This document shows, piece by piece, positions 1 to 13,008 of a DNA stretch of 64,000 nt (positions within the stretch are counted from its first letter, which is position 1; each line of letters opens with the position of its first letter). The notes under the pieces are model-generated. The model made no database searches. It worked only from the letters and a program-made list of their open reading frames with translations, and was not told where the DNA came from. Both the position numbers and the translations under genes were made by a program. Source of the stretch: Cyathus striatus (taxonomy: Eukaryota; Basidiomycota; Agaricomycetes; Agaricales; Nidulariaceae); NCBI GenBank assembly GCA_025738555.1, contig JAOVFP010000009.1:2046001-2110000 (forward strand), in the 5' to 3' direction.

Positions 1-278
1 AAAGCGTGACAAACGCGCTAAAGCGTGACAAACGCGCTAAAGCGTGACAAACGCGCTAAAGCGTGACAAACGCGCTAAAGCGTGACAAACGCGCTAAAGC
101 GTGACAAACGCGCTAAAGCGTGACAAACGCGCTAAAGCGTGACAAACGCGCTAAAGCGTGACAAACGCGCTAAAGCGTGACAAACGCGCTAAAGCGTGAC
201 AAACGCGCTAAAGCGTGACAAACGCGCTAAAGCGTGACAAACGCGCTAAAGCGTGACAAACGCGCTAAAGCGTGACAA
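1..278. repeat. 19-bp CpG-rich tandem array (about 14.6 copies)
   Basis: Perfect head-to-tail copies of AAAGCGTGACAAACGCGCT begin at base 1 and repeat every 19 bp through 278, where the sequence diverges. The array runs off the left edge. There are no spacers. Its GCGTGAC core is the one found in the arms of foldback element F (40696-45254). Confidence 0.97.
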
Positions 279-610
279 GTGCAATATATGCGTAGTGTGG
301 GAGAATTGTGACAGACGTGACGCGCGTGAAAATTGTCACAGATATGATGTGTGGGAAATGTATAATGAATTGATGCGTGGGAATATGCGTGACAGACGTG
401 ACGGGCGGGACGAATGTGATGCGCGGGAATATATGTGACGAACGTGACGCACAGGAAATATGTGACGAGCGTGACGCCCGTGAAGAACGTGACAAATGCA
501 ATGCGCGGGAAAAATACGAGGCGCGGGAGTACGTGTGACGAACGTGACACGCGTGAATAACGTAAGAAATGCGATGCGTGGGAAATTTGTAAATCGCAGG
601 TCAACTGGTA
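279..610. repeat. Degenerate CGTGAC / GCGGGAATATATGTGAC repeats
   Basis: Imperfect 10-20 bp units built on CGTGAC, ATGTGAC and GCGGGAATATATGTGAC. They closely resemble the degenerate part of the F right arm at about 44020-44290. Open frames on both strands here are repeat translation products, not genes. Confidence 0.85.
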
Positions 611-661
611 ATCGGTAATAGCAATACATAAGGGAAAAGCATACATAATACTATTAATAAT

Positions 662-1265
662 AATAGAAAGTATAAAGTAATGAGCACTTATGAGTATACA
701 TAATATTAATACAATAGTAATAGGAAACATAAATTAATGAGTACTTATGAGTACACATAATAGTATTACAATAACAATAGGAAACATAATGTAATGAGTA
801 CTTATGAGTATACATATTACTATTACAACAACAATAGGAAACACAATGTAATGAGTACTTATGAGTATGCATAATAGTATTACAACAACAATAGGAAACA
901 TAATGTAATGAGTACTTATGAGTATGCATAATAGTATTATAACAACAATAGGAAACATAATGTAATGAGTACTTATGAGAATGCATTATAGTATTACAAT
1001 AATAATATGAAACATAAAGTAATGAGTACTTATGAGTACACATAATAGTATTACAATAACAATAGGAAATATAAAGTAATGAGTACTTATGAGTACACAT
1101 AATAGCATTACAATAACAATAAGGAATATAAAGTAATGAGTACTTATGAGTACACATAATAGTATTACAATAACAATAGGGAATGTGAAGTAATGAGTAC
1201 TTATGAGTACACATAATACAATTGTAATAACAGTAAGAAGCACAAAGTAATGAGTTTTTATGAGT
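662..1265. repeat. 57-bp AT-rich tandem array (about 10 copies)
   Basis: About ten copies of a 57-bp unit containing AATGAGTACTTATGAGTA and CATAATAGTATTACAATAAC. Because 57 is a multiple of three, the minus strand stays open and yields a 19-residue repeat, which I do not regard as a protein. The order CGTGAC array then AT-rich 55-60 bp array matches the right arm of element F. Confidence 0.92.
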
Positions 1266-1274
1266 AATCTGTAC

Positions 1275-1331
1275 TCATTTAAGCTCGACGTTTTATGATA
1301 TTTCATATCATAAAATGTCGAGCTTAAATGA
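1275..1331. repeat. 27-bp-stem hairpin
   Basis: Nearly perfect palindrome: arms 1275-1301 and 1305-1331, loop TTC, one G/T mismatch. It sits directly after the 57-bp array and may mark the terminus of a foldback-like element. Confidence 0.9.
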
Positions 1332-4300
1332 TAAATTTGGCTGACATGCCTCGGGAGGCTGAGGGGGAGTTGTATTTGAGGTTCCTGGGGCATATTTGCA
1401 GACATGGGTTTAGTAATGTTTTGCAGGAATAGTGAGTCCCCCCTCCTTTTTGCATCATTCATTTTCACCTTTGTCTATGAGAGCTGATGATTTACACAGT
1501 TTGCTTACATCCTACATTGCTCATGAATCAGGGCGCACATTCATATTCGAAGACTATATGTGGTCTCATTTACCACTCCCATATATGATATACGAGGATT
1601 CTGCTTAATGCATTTATTTCGGGGCCTACAGCTGGAGGCTCTGTCTCCTCCTCCTCCTCCTCCTCCTCCCCACCCAACACGCAAGGAAAAGAGAAACATC
1701 TATGGAGCATTTCACCTAAACACTGCTAGTTTTGTACAAAATAAATTTCCCACTCAAATTTTGGTATATCTCTTATCCATCTTACAGAAATGTTTGTTTT
1801 TAGGATATGAATAAAACTGTAAGACAGAATTTTATGAAAGTCAAAACTATGGGAAAAATATTTTTTGCTGCAATGATTTTGGCCAGATTATATAATACAT
1901 ACCTAATTAGGAAATGTATTATGTAATATGTGGCTATGCATCAAACACGCAGGCTACAGCTTCAGGAATCCTACAGTGAGATGAGTATCTTTTTGAGCTG
2001 AACTGCTGCACCTGTAACTGAGCATCCTTTTCTCCAAGACCTGAGCAGTAGACAGTAATTAACAGTGCCATCCCAAGCGCATTCATCAACATTTGCTTGC
2101 GTGTCATAAGGTATGGGTGTGCAGGATGTGTTAAGTTGTTTGGTTGTAGCTCTTTCAGCCTTTACTGACCGTGCATGTGATAGCTTTTCTATCAGTTTCT
2201 TTTTGTGTCAAACCATAGTGTATGTGCATTGTTGACAATGAGGAAGCCCTCAGTAAATTTGTAGTATGTTCTATAGTAATGTAGTGGTATCAACTCCACA
2301 TTGCAAGTGCAGCGCCAGCACGCCCTGCGGGCACTTGACCAATACATCATTCAATTAGGAATTTGGCCGCTATACAAATATAGCGGTGTCTAGGTGAAAT
2401 GCTCCATAGCTATCTCCACGTCATACTACGCCCAACTATGCTCTTCAGCAGAAGAAGAAATTGACGCGGTGGGTGCACCAAAAGGCATTGATGGCATTGA
2501 ACTGGTTCAGTGGTGGAGGGAATGGTTGAGGGGTGTTAATGAGCGTGGGGTTAGGTGTTTGCGTGTTCGGGAGGGGGATGTGGGTGTGGGGGATGAGGAG
2601 GGGAAGGGATGAAGAGGGTTGTTGATTGGTAGTATGTGTTTCTTTCTTTTTTTTTTGGTTTTGGTTTTGGTTGTTCTTCCACTGCTTTTATTATGTACTT
2701 GGTTTCTCGGATGAGGCATCTTGTGGTGCTACCACACAGTCTTGCATTGTGGGTTTCGACCAGGTGCTCTTCCTTCGTGCTAGCACATTCATGCAGCAGC
2801 AGGGGTTAGCCTGCATACTTCTTATTCGTGCGCTGTTGCGGTTGCTGTAGTGTTCTTCCATTTCATTCATGGTATCGTGCTCTCCATGTTGCTTTTTGAC
2901 TTTCGCCTGGTTGCCTCAGGAGTCAGGTAATGCTTCTTGCGTCATTGCTATGCAGCTTTGGGTTATCACTTTGAGATTTGTCATTGTGCTGCTGGATGCT
3001 GGATTTGCCTTCAGGTCATTCTTTCCGTCTTGGTTGACGCATCTGCCATCGTTGTTGTCGTTGGTGGTGGTGGTGGAGTGTTGTTGGTGGATTGTGGCAC
3101 TGGGTTGGCGTTCGTAATGCTGTCAGGCCGTACATTCATGTATATGCATTTTTGGTCCTGTATTCTTGCTACCATTGCATTTTCTCTCTTACCTTGCATT
3201 GGTGCCTTCGCATTCTTCAATTTTTCCGCCTAGGTCTACTGTTCGTTGCTTTACGTTCTTGCCTTCGCACCCTTGCTTTCGAGTTGAAGTATTGCGTTCT
3301 TCCTTCCTGTTCGTGCTGTTATGTTGTTACGCTTCCATTCTCGCTCTCGAGCTTCCTGCATTTCAATTCTTAGGTTTCTGTTGTTGTGTTTCTTTTACGC
3401 TCATTCCCCCCACGTTATTCTTACCTTGAACCTTCTCGCTTTGTTTGTGCCTTCCCACCCTGTTCTCACTTTACCCACCACACTTATGGTCCTGCATTGA
3501 TTTTGCTTTGCCATTGTTGGCCTTTCCTTACTTTCAGTTCTATTTCTCCTCTTCTCACTCTCCTCCTTGACCACACACTAACGCACCGCCCAGCTTCTTC
3601 GGCTCCCCATGCATTCTCACCCTCTGGCCCGAATTCTCCAGGTCCCCTATCCTGTGCAAGTTCAAGTGGTCTCTGTCAGTGACCAGTGCGATTTTGAGGA
3701 ACTTTTGGTTATTCTCCCCACAGGAATTTTCTGTGGGGGAAAATATGACTGCCATATCCGGTTGTTGTTGAACAACAATTGGGGAGGGTGGTAGCACGAA
3801 GGTATGAGAGTAAGAGGAGGGATATGCGGGCTACGTCAAGAGATACATCAGCACGGTGGACCTCTGCTCAGGCTCAGGCTCGCACTGCAAGACAGGCACC
3901 ACCTCAGCCTAGGGAAGACATTATCCCAGGCCTCATTGCTGTCCATCTGCAAAGAGGGGACTATAAGCGGCATTGTTCACGATTATACAACTGGGGCGAG
4001 TCCACACTCGGTGGGTCTTGTTCAATTAGCTTAAAGAAGCTGATCAGAATAAAGAAGTAATGTTAAGCGCCCATAAAGCGTTATACTCAGTCTTCTGAGT
4101 CATTTGTGAGCCATCACACATTAAAGGTACATATATATAATGTATACATGGAACAATAGTGCAGAACTCAATAACAGCTCAATAGTCTGAGCTTCCTGTC
4201 ACAAGTATGTCATGGCGCTTGTGGTTGTCTTCGTGGGCCTCGTTTCCTGTAGCCGCAGTCATGGTCTCTTCTCCCGTACTTGTATCACCCCTTGACTATG

Positions 4301-4934
4301 GCTTAACTGACTAAACGCACTGCAGCAGGTGTTTCACACCATTTCTCTCGCCCATGCTTCACCGTTATTAGCGGTCTTAATGACTACAATCCTATGTTCT
4401 TCCAGCTGATTCACCTTGGATTCACCTTAATTTCAATCTAATACTGACATGGGTACTCGCTCTGGACTGTTTTACTTGAAGAAAAATATTTTAACCACCC
4501 AATCAGAAGTACAGTACTGACACGAACACTCGTTCTAGGCCATTTTACCTTGGTTTTACCTCAAGAAAAATGTTTTAACCACCAAATCACAAGTATCAGT
4601 GAACCATGGTATCGCTGCTGAAAGCCTGAGATGCATCCGAAGCAGCTTATTATGGGCCTCGTGTATCTGATATTGGTTCCTTGTGGTAGTATTGAGTGCT
4701 AGGCCCGAGGAATGGTGAGCAAACACTTAGTGCTTGCTGCTTGCAGCTTGCCACTCACTGGTTTGCATGCATCACTGCATACTGCAGTGCAGTGATGAAT
4801 GAGGTTTACTGTTTCACTAGACCTTTGGTTCTTCTACAGGCTATTGGCAGAAGTAACACTTTCATTCTTTTTACTATACATTGTATGTATTGAGTATTAG
4901 ATGCCCTGCAATCAATAATTCGGCCCTATACTCG
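1332..4934. other. Stretch without a recognisable gene
   Basis: I see no gene here. It holds a CTC/CCT microsatellite at about 1645-1670, a T/G-rich run near 2640-2680, pyrimidine-rich DNA at 3150-3560 and a small hairpin near 3716-3740 (TCCCCACAG..CTGTGGGGA). An imperfect tandem duplication of about 85 bp lies at 4437-4595. Short open frames are unsupported. Confidence 0.6.
4013..4079 (+). repeat. Dispersed repeat, copy 1 of 3
   Basis: Starts GGGTCTTGTTCAATTAGCTT and aligns without gaps, with roughly a fifth of positions differing, to the 67 bp at 50573-50639. Its first 30-45 bp, with the upstream AGTCCACACTC, also match the minus strand at 52471-52515. No coding potential was recognised. 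It is probably a fragment of an interspersed element. Confidence 0.75.
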
Positions 4935-7900
4935 ATGTCAATTGAACCTCGAAGGCAATGGTTGCATGTAGCTGACCTACTCAATCCAACTGGCAGCAAT
5001 GGAAATAATCACCATGAATTCATTGACATTCAAGATTCTCTATGACAATTATCTACTCTTACAGCTCAGCAAAGTGATGCTCAGATACTAGTTCCAGAAT
5101 CTGTAAGCAATGATCTTGAAAGAGTTATTCGCTCAGTAGAATCATCTCCTTCTCGACCTTGCTCTGGCAATCAATTGAAGGCACCTGCTCAGGCAATTGT
5201 TGCAATGGAGCACCGATCTCGGTTATTTGTAACTCCTCCAGTTGAACGAGCTTCATGCCCATCCATGGAACCTCCACAATTATATTCTATGGTCAAAGAG
5301 AATGTCAAACTGACAAGAAAGGCGACGTTAATAAAATTGTACACTTATGAGCCAGGAACATTATTAGAATATCCCGAAACTGGATCACATGAAAATGATG
5401 TCATTGGACATTTATTCAAGCAGGACATTCTAAATTGGTCAAATCCATGGGGAGATTTCACGTACTCAAGGGGGCCACCTAAAGGGAAATCGAAACCTGG
5501 TCAAGAAGTTGAAATTGATGTATTAACCAACTCAGACACTGGACAGTGTGTACCATGTATTGTACACCACTCAACATGTAAGCTAGAGTTCATTTACTTT
5601 GAGTCCGAAAGGCTGTGGTGTTAAAGTCTGCCCCTCCACAGACATAGTTGCATTAGCGGAAGAACATTCTGTGGCTACATGTGAGATGCTCCAGATTCGA
5701 CTCAAAGTTGACAGGGAGCAATGACCTCAGGCCTCTTCTCCAACAAGGGATATTTATATGAAGACATTGGCCTACATTTCAGCCATCTGAAAATTATGCT
5801 GTTCTTCCCCTCCTCATGAGGTATCACAGCTTTTACCATATGAACAAGAACAACGTAACATGATTTTGGAACATTATTGCTGTATTTGTTGTGGATATCA
5901 ACCTCAGCAAGATACTTGCCAGGGAAGACTTGTATTTGATTTCAGCTTCGCTGGCAACCCATATATCAAGTAAGGCTTCATTTGTCATATAACTTAACTC
6001 TTGAATCCAAGCAATTACTGACCTGTTCATATTACTCACAGGTGTGAACATTACTCTTCACGAAACCGAGACCACTACTATGATGGGTCCATTGCAAATG
6101 GGTTGTATGACATTGAATACCTGGAAGCAGTATTCACAGAAGATGAAGATGAAATACAACAAATTGAACAGGAGGCATTTCTTAATGGGTATGGTCCCAT
6201 TGCTGAATGCAAAACTATGGTCAATTTCTCCACTCAAAGGCTTACATGTCGTACGTTACCATCAGTATTCAAATATGCTGAATGTTCAATTTGATTTCAA
6301 ACTAATATAGCATCTGATCATTGTCAAACTGATGACCGACATAGCTATTTGATTCAACCCGAAATGAAAATATTGCCATGCAATTGTCATTTCCAAATGT
6401 ATGAACCCCTTGAGACCCATCGAGATGTCTGTCCATATATTTTAATCACATGCAAGGGACCACATACACACCCTGTACCTTTACCAGCAAAAACTCCGAT
6501 GGATATTCAAGATAATGTCTATCAGTTGCTTCGCAGTTTGGATGTTGACCTCCCAGACATGACTGCCCGTTGATTTAATTGTCATCCAATTGTTCAAACA
6601 TTTTTGTGACAAAAGTTCCCCATGCTGGTCTCGCCTACTTTAAGTGACCTTCATATTTCACTTGCGAATCGTGGACATCTTGCTGCATACATCTCGAAAA
6701 TAAAAACAGAATGTTTTCCAAAAGGAACTGGATGGAAGGGTAAGTTAATGACTTCATGTAGGAAGATCAATTTTCAACATTTACTAACCATCATGTCTTA
6801 ATAAGGTGTCCTTTATTTAAAGGAACATCAGGATGCTACAGTGCCACCTGAAGATCATTATATTCACTCTGTACTAGAGGTATCTGATGATGAACTATTT
6901 GTAGATGAAGATGATACTCTAGCAGATGAAGGAGTATCCAAAGATAAACTACGCATTGTCATATGCATGTCAAAAGATGCAAGTATCCACCTTCTCAATA
7001 CCCAGTACCTACAAAGTGACATTGGGTTTAAGCGCATAGTCAGCTTTCATGAATTTGTTATTGCTGCCATGGACCGAGATAAAAACTTGAGTAGGTCTAT
7101 TTATTGGCTTTTCATGTATTTGTTCTTTTAATCATGATTCATCAGAAGGCCATGTGTTTTGCCACGTATATCTAACACACCAAACTGCAGCTGCCCACAG
7201 ATGTGTTTTTCATGAATTGGGAAAGATTGTTAAATCTGATACAGGCTGTACACTTCGATGGAGACATATTTTTGCTTCGCACCCAGAGGAAACAGATGGG
7301 CTGTTATTACAGTGGGCTGGAGATCAACATGGTGGGCAGGCAAAAGGTAAGTTTAGCATTGATACTTCAATTTAGATATTTTACTGAACAATGAATATCA
7401 ATATATGTATAATAGGCTTAGGTCTTTACTTGCAAGATGTAGCAAGCAATTTCTCATCAAAATTGGATCTTCATGAACATCATTGAAAATTAGTTGAGCT
7501 TACTCCCTATGAGCACCTTCACCGTATTTTCTGGCTCTGTACAGCTCACACATTTCGATGAATTCAGAAGAGTTCAGTAACAGATGATGTGAAGCAGTTA
7601 ATGTCAAGTTTGGTTTGCATCATGCACAGTAACTGGAATGATACGGTTGAAGAAATTAAAAGGAGGGGAGGAAAGGCTGGAAAAGGTACATAATGCAATT
7701 TAATTGACCCATATAGCTCATCTAAAATTTTGATGCATGTAGATTGGGTCCGCAATAAAGATCATAGTGGATTTGCATTTCAGGGTATGTGCTGGGAGCT
7801 TAGCCATATTCCATTGGTTGTCTGGAAGGCAGGTGATGCAACCACCAATGTGGTTGAAAGCATGCATAGTGATGCAAACCAAGAAGGTAAAACATGCACA

Positions 7901-8045
7901 CTTCTAGAAGGTATACACAGAGGCCAGAACCTGGATGCTTCAAAGCAAACTACACTAGTGGTATGTCTTGCAGCTGTAATATCATGGAACCTATTTTACT
8001 GTATTTTATATTACCAGGCATTGGAGGTAGGAGGTATATGACCAA
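4935..8045 (+). pseudogene. MULE-like transposase relic (basidiomycete type)
   Basis: A long multi-exon reading frame starts at ATG 4935 and can be followed to about 8045. Visible are a Cys/His-rich stretch (LPCNCHF.. to KGPHTHPVPLP, 6370-6490) recalling the zinc fingers of Mutator-like transposases, a central block with RIVSFHEFVIAAMDRD, then LRWRHI, GDQHGGQAKG and PYEHLHRIFW. A C-terminal TTNVVESMHSDAN block resembles the MULE signature T-N-x-x-E-S. Introns with GT..AG ends lie near 5970-6040, 6739-6805 and 7347-7412. In-frame TGA codons at 5043, 5722, 6571, 6607, 7484 and 7559, and a frameshift near 5590, make it dead. The MULE assignment is by remembered motif pattern only; it could belong to a related unnamed DDE family. 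Confidence 0.5.
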
Positions 8046-8189
8046 CATATATGTCTGGCCACTTAAGTGAAAACTCTTTGAAAAATCTCAAATGAAAAGG
8101 TATGTATTTACAAAAAGAAATATGTTATGAATATTTTGCATTCCATGTCACTCACATATGATGCATTGATATCTAGAGCTCTTTGTGCT

Positions 8190-8440
8190 CCCCCCCCTTA
8201 CACGTGAATTTCACATGAATTTCACATGAATTAGTGAACTTTATGTGAACTTTTTACCCACTATTTTTTTAATTTTTGGGTGATAATGCTGCAAATTATT
8301 TCACATGAATTTCAGGTGAAAGATTCACCTAATATTCATGTGAATTTTCACATTCTGGATTCATGTTCACTCTAAATGTATGTGAAATTCATGTGTAATT
8401 CACATGAAGTGTGAATGGAATATTACTCTTACTATATATA
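8190..8440. repeat. E1 left subterminal TTCACATGAA array
   Basis: Degenerate 10-12 bp units of the type TTTCACATGAA and its near-palindromic variants. The same repeat language occurs at E1's right end (25090-25395) and at both ends of E5. It is a probable transposase-binding array, by analogy with other DNA transposons. Confidence 0.8.
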
Positions 8441-8451
8441 GTATAGCATAT

Positions 8452-8540
8452 AAAAAAAAAGAGTGTTCACACTGGTGTTCAAATGCTCGCCCTCACAAAC
8501 CAGCCATGTATTTCCCACAACCAGCACACTAAACTGCTAT
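8452..8540 (-). other. Degenerate tRNA-like Pol III unit (E1)
   Basis: On the minus strand an A-box-like TAGCAGTTTAGTGTGCTGG (8539-8521) is followed by a B-box-like GCATTTGAACACC (8486-8474). After 13 bp comes a run of nine T (8460-8452), which fits a Pol III terminator. The unit points outward toward the left end. It is the most decayed of three such units; E4 and E5 have clearer ones in the same place. No tRNA cloverleaf can be closed. Confidence 0.45.
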
Positions 8541-8761
8541 GTCATATGACCTTATTTCTCTAAGGTACTATATGCTATACAGTCACCCTATACTCTCTAC
8601 CCACCAATTTTTTTGTGCAACATCGAATAACTTCCCACATGTTCACTGTCATACCATGCATCCCCCACTGTCCTTCCACCACCACCACCACCACCACCAC
8701 CATTCTGCTTGCCCCCCTCCCTCCATTTAACTCCATGTGATAGAGCACCATTTCATGCTTG

Positions 8762-9350
8762 GTAAGTTTATTTGCATTGCAGATGATCAATATCAATGGA
8801 TATCAATGAGTACTGACCACTGTTTCTTCAGGATCAATTCCTTTCTCTCTCACTGCTGTCAACTCTCACCATTGTCGATCCACCTGCATTCATCAGCAGT
8901 CGCTTTTAGGTAAGTTTTTTTTAGCATGTATTGATATCCACACAACTGACAGTTTCTTATCAATTACAGCCCCCACTCTCACATGCATGCTTCATATCGA
9001 TGTGGCAATGTTGCATTTGACACATCGACCCACCTGCGTTCATCAGCACTTGCTTGCAGGTGAGTTTTTTTTTTAGTGTGTATGGTGTATGTATATCCAC
9101 ACAAATGACAGTTTCTTATCAATTACAGCTCCCACTCCCACACACATGCTTCATATAGATATGGCAATGTTGCATTCAACACATCGACCCACCTGTGTTC
9201 ATCGGCACTCTCTTGCAGGTAAGTTTTTTAGTGTGTATTTATATCTACACTATCTACACAACTAACACTTCCTTATCAATTACAGCCCCCACATGTGTGC
9301 TTCATATCAATATGACAACATTGCATTCGACACGGCAAGATACACATGTC
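8762..9350 (+). other. Tandemly duplicated exon-intron module
   Basis: A unit of a 90-nt exon plus a 60-69 nt intron is repeated. Exon-like segments lie at 8832-8909 (78 nt), 8970-9059 (90), 9129-9218 (90) and 9286 onward. Introns at 8762-8831, 8910-8969, 9060-9128 and 9219-9285 all start GTAAGT or GTGAGT and end in CAG or, in the first copy's exon border, TTTTAG|GTAAGT. With phase 2 the exons stay open through every copy and give a 30-residue repeat containing HASYRCGNVAFDTSTHLRSS. A TGA stop lies at 9348-9350. No start codon was found upstream in the same frame. Either an exon was serially duplicated or a satellite captured splice sites. The product is unknown. Confidence 0.5.
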
Positions 9351-11450
9351 ATTGACATACCAAGCTGCATCAATATGCATGGGATCATCTTCCCCACCTC
9401 AATTTCCCTCGATTTCACCATCCAATAGGGGGGATAATGTATTTGAATGTGTTTAGTGGGTCACAGGGTAGTTTAGCACAGTATGTCTCCCTCCCTCCCC
9501 CTCCCCCTCCCCCTCCCCATGCTAACCCTGTATAAAGCTTCATGGGCAGCAACACATTCTACCACTCTTTTCAACATCAAACTACAACACCCCCCCTCTC
9601 AACATCTGCCCCTTTCAGCCCCAGCGTCAACATGAAGCACCGACACTGTGTTACCACCCCCTTCAACCTCAACATTCCTCTCCTCAAGTCCTTCCTGGTT
9701 GTTGATGCGATGCGCTAAGCCCTCAAGGTCCTCAACCCCCCCTTCTCTGCCTTCCAGCACTGCATTCCCCCTTTCAGTGCCATCTCAGGTGGTCCTAGCA
9801 CCAACATGAAATGTCATTGACACTGTGTTACCACCCTCACCTTGACCTTTCCATGCCCACTCCAACTCCCCAACCCCAACGTTCCCCTCCCTAAGTTCCC
9901 ACAGGTCACCAACATGATCCACCAAGCCCCCAACACCTTCAGCCCCCCTTGTTACCACAATGGTGTCCATCCACCATTGCCATCTCCACTATCCAGCACT
10001 GCCCTTGTCCCCTGTCGACTAATCAATGCCATGTTATCAATTGTCTCTTCTTTCTTGCAGGAGCATCTTGTTGTTGCACAGCACATTGCAGATGTTGGGT
10101 AGACCAGGTGGGACTTTGGGCAGAGACAGTGGATGAAGGCATGTGTGCACCATGCTAGGGAAGGTGGGGGATTCAAGGATGCTTGGGGCGTCTGTGTGTG
10201 TGCACCATGGCACATTTGCATAGTGCTAGGGAAGGGGGGATGATTTGAGATTCAAGGATGCTTGGCATCTGCATGGTGCTAGGGGAGGGTGGAAGATTTG
10301 AGGACACTCAGGGCATCTGTGCATGTGTACATCTTGTTTTTCTGCCTCTTCTCCTGCTCATGCATCTTCCACCAGTCCTCAACAAAGTCAACATGCAATG
10401 TTCTTCATGCTGTCTCCCTGTCCATGCTAGTGTCCCTAACCCCCCTTCTTCTTTGTACCCTCCAGCCTTTCCCTTTGCATTGACAGCAGTGGCAGTGTGT
10501 CAATGGCCCCACCCCCCCCAGCCAGCCTCTCTCTGGCCTCTTCCTCTACATTCATCTTAGCACATGTGTATGTGGGTAATGAGTTGGAAGCACAGCATTT
10601 GATGAAGTGAGTATTTTTCACTTTTTAATTGTCATAAATTAGTACTAATATTCACTACATGTAGTAAGTAGGAGTTACAGCATGTGCATGTAATGCTAGG
10701 GGGTTTGGAGATGCTATGGTATACATGTATTTGTGTAATAGGGGATTTGGAGACAGTGGATGAGAGCATGTGTGCACCATGCTAGGGAGGGTGGGGGATA
10801 TGAGGATGCTTGGTGTGGATTCAAGATTCGAGGATGCTTGTGGTGTCCATGCATGTGTGCACCTGCATAGTGCTAGGGGAGGGGGATTCAAGAGTCGAGG
10901 ACACTTGTAGCATCTGTGTGTGTGTGTGCCTGTGTAGTGCTAGAGGAGGGGATTCAAGATTCAAGGACACTTGTAGCATCTGTGTGTGCATGTGCCTGTG
11001 TAGTGCTAGAGGAGGGGGGATTTGAGATTTGAGAATGCTTGTGGTGTCTGTGTGTGCATGTGCCTGCATAGTGCTAGGGGAGGGGAAGATTTAAGGATTA
11101 GGGCACTTGGATGTGTGCACACGTGGTAGGGGGGGACTCAGGCACTTAGGTGCACATGTGATGCTTCTGAGTTGGCTGTGTACGTCATAGCTAAGTTTAG
11201 TGTAGATATTATTAGTCTACCAATAGAATTGGTTTTCACAGAGAAGATTGTGCATGTTGTAGTTAAGTTTAGTGTAGATAATATTAACTCACCAATAGGA
11301 TTACACCACATGTTAAGATAATTTTAGACAAGGTTAGGAAGCATGTCATGTGTGTGTACACATGGGACACAGGCCATGGGACACAAGCTTTTGAGTTCAT
11401 TGTGTCCCCTCCACTTAACTCTCAACCACTCAACCACCATCTCTTACTTC
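9351..11450. repeat. E1 satellite region without a gene
   Basis: No gene recognised. It contains a CCCTCC microsatellite at 9488-9520 and a duplicated segment of roughly 165 bp sharing GACACTGTGTTACCACC (9645 and 9817). From 10140 to 11160 there are about nine imperfect 60-80 bp units with GTGCTAGGGGAGGGGGATT and the phrase GATTCAAGGATGCTTG, interrupted at 10340-10690. An imperfect duplication with TTTAGTGTAGATA occurs at 11198-11290. Confidence 0.75.
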
Positions 11451-11985
11451 AACTTTGTTAAACTCTTACTCTGTTTTCAACAAATATACCATCTCAAAAC
11501 AGCAAAAAAAGCAACAGTACCCCAGTCTCACCACCAACTTCTCACAGTGGTTTGACTCACACTGAGCCACCTGCCTCTAAAGGCTGCAAACATACACAAT
11601 CTACTGTAGATACCACAGCTGAGCCAGCTACCAAGAAGCCTGCTGTTACAGCTGATGAAGAAACAGTGGATAACAGTGAAAAGCAGGGAAAGAAAAGAGG
11701 TGGGAGGGGAAGAGGTGGGAAACTGAGGGGGAGAGGTGGGCAGTATGTATCAGCTATTGTAGTTATTTTTCAAAGTTCAATATCTCACTTAAATTTTAAG
11801 TAAAACTGCTGGTGATAAAGATAAGGAAGATGAAGCTGCAAGCAATGCAGCCAACAAAGAGAAATCCAAGGTATAAGTATATATTTTGTTGCACTAGATT
11901 TTTCTAATGCAATAATTTTAATGCTATGAAGAAACTTCAAGAAATGTCAATTTCTATTGCACCACCTATGCAGCCCAAGACTGCT

Positions 11986-12103
11986 GGTGCCTCTGAGATT
12001 TCTAGGGCTTCTGAGATTACTAGCACTTCTGAGATTGCTGGCACTTCTGAGATTACTGGCACTTGTGAGATTACTGGCACTTCTGAGATCACTGGCACTT
12101 CTG
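11986..12103 (+). repeat. 18-bp in-frame array in gene A1
   Basis: About seven copies of TCTGAGATTACTGGCACT, encoding a SEITGT hexapeptide. It is absent from the paralogue A2, so it expanded after the two copies separated or was lost from A2. Confidence 0.9.
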
Positions 12104-13008
12104 GAGTCTTGGCTACAACCCCAAGCCAATCAAGTGATTCTGGGGACAATAACTCTGAAGGAGACTGAGGGCATAACTCAGGATAATAATGAGGAAAATG
12201 AAGACAATACAGAAGATAAAGATGGTGATAGCAATGATAATGACTATGATGGTGATGATGATGTAGAAGAAAGAGAAGATATAGTTTTAGATGAGAATGA
12301 CAGTAGCTTGGCTCAGATTGAGGAGGAAGATGTAGGCACAATGGATATTAGTATGTGCTATATTTTTATTTGTACCTTTTCTAAAATGTTTATAGACTCC
12401 ACATTGGCATCTGATGCCATACCTACAAAGAAAGATTTGAAGGGTGCATCCAGAACTACTGGTATTTCTTATTTTTTTCTTGGTTATAGAAGTTCTGAAA
12501 TAAATTTCTAGGAGGCATATTCCGGGGCAAAGCTCAAGGAAATAATTTTCGGTTTGCTGATAATACAAATGAAAGTTCATCTATGGTTGTAAACCCTCAG
12601 GGGTTTGTCTACATCACAGTTTCTGATGATTCTCCTAAGTTTAATCCAACCTTGTTGAATACTGAAACACCACCTCAGGCTGTGCCAACTATAGTAAATT
12701 CTTGCCTTAAATTGGTACTGGACTCAGTTGCAAAAAGAATGCTTATCATTAAACATAAGATTAACTTTGACTTAATGTTATCATTTGACTAATATTACAT
12801 AGTTCAAAATAGGCTTATTATGAAGTTTGACACTGAGCATGATACTTGGATTATATTTGGATGTTTCGATGATATTGAAAGCACTGATACTATTCAGTGG
12901 ACTTCTCGAATAAATGATCTGGTGTTATATCTTGCTGCTGTAATGTCATTTTAACTTATATTCATATCTAATTTCTCATAATTTCTTAGATTTCTGTGAA
13001 AGAAACTT

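Noticed and set aside
1..278. Possible CRISPR-like array.
   Set aside because: Repeats are head-to-tail without spacers, in a eukaryotic context.
654..1214. 186-codon minus-strand frame with 19-residue repeats.
   Set aside because: Product of the 57-bp AT-rich array; stays open only because the unit is a multiple of three.
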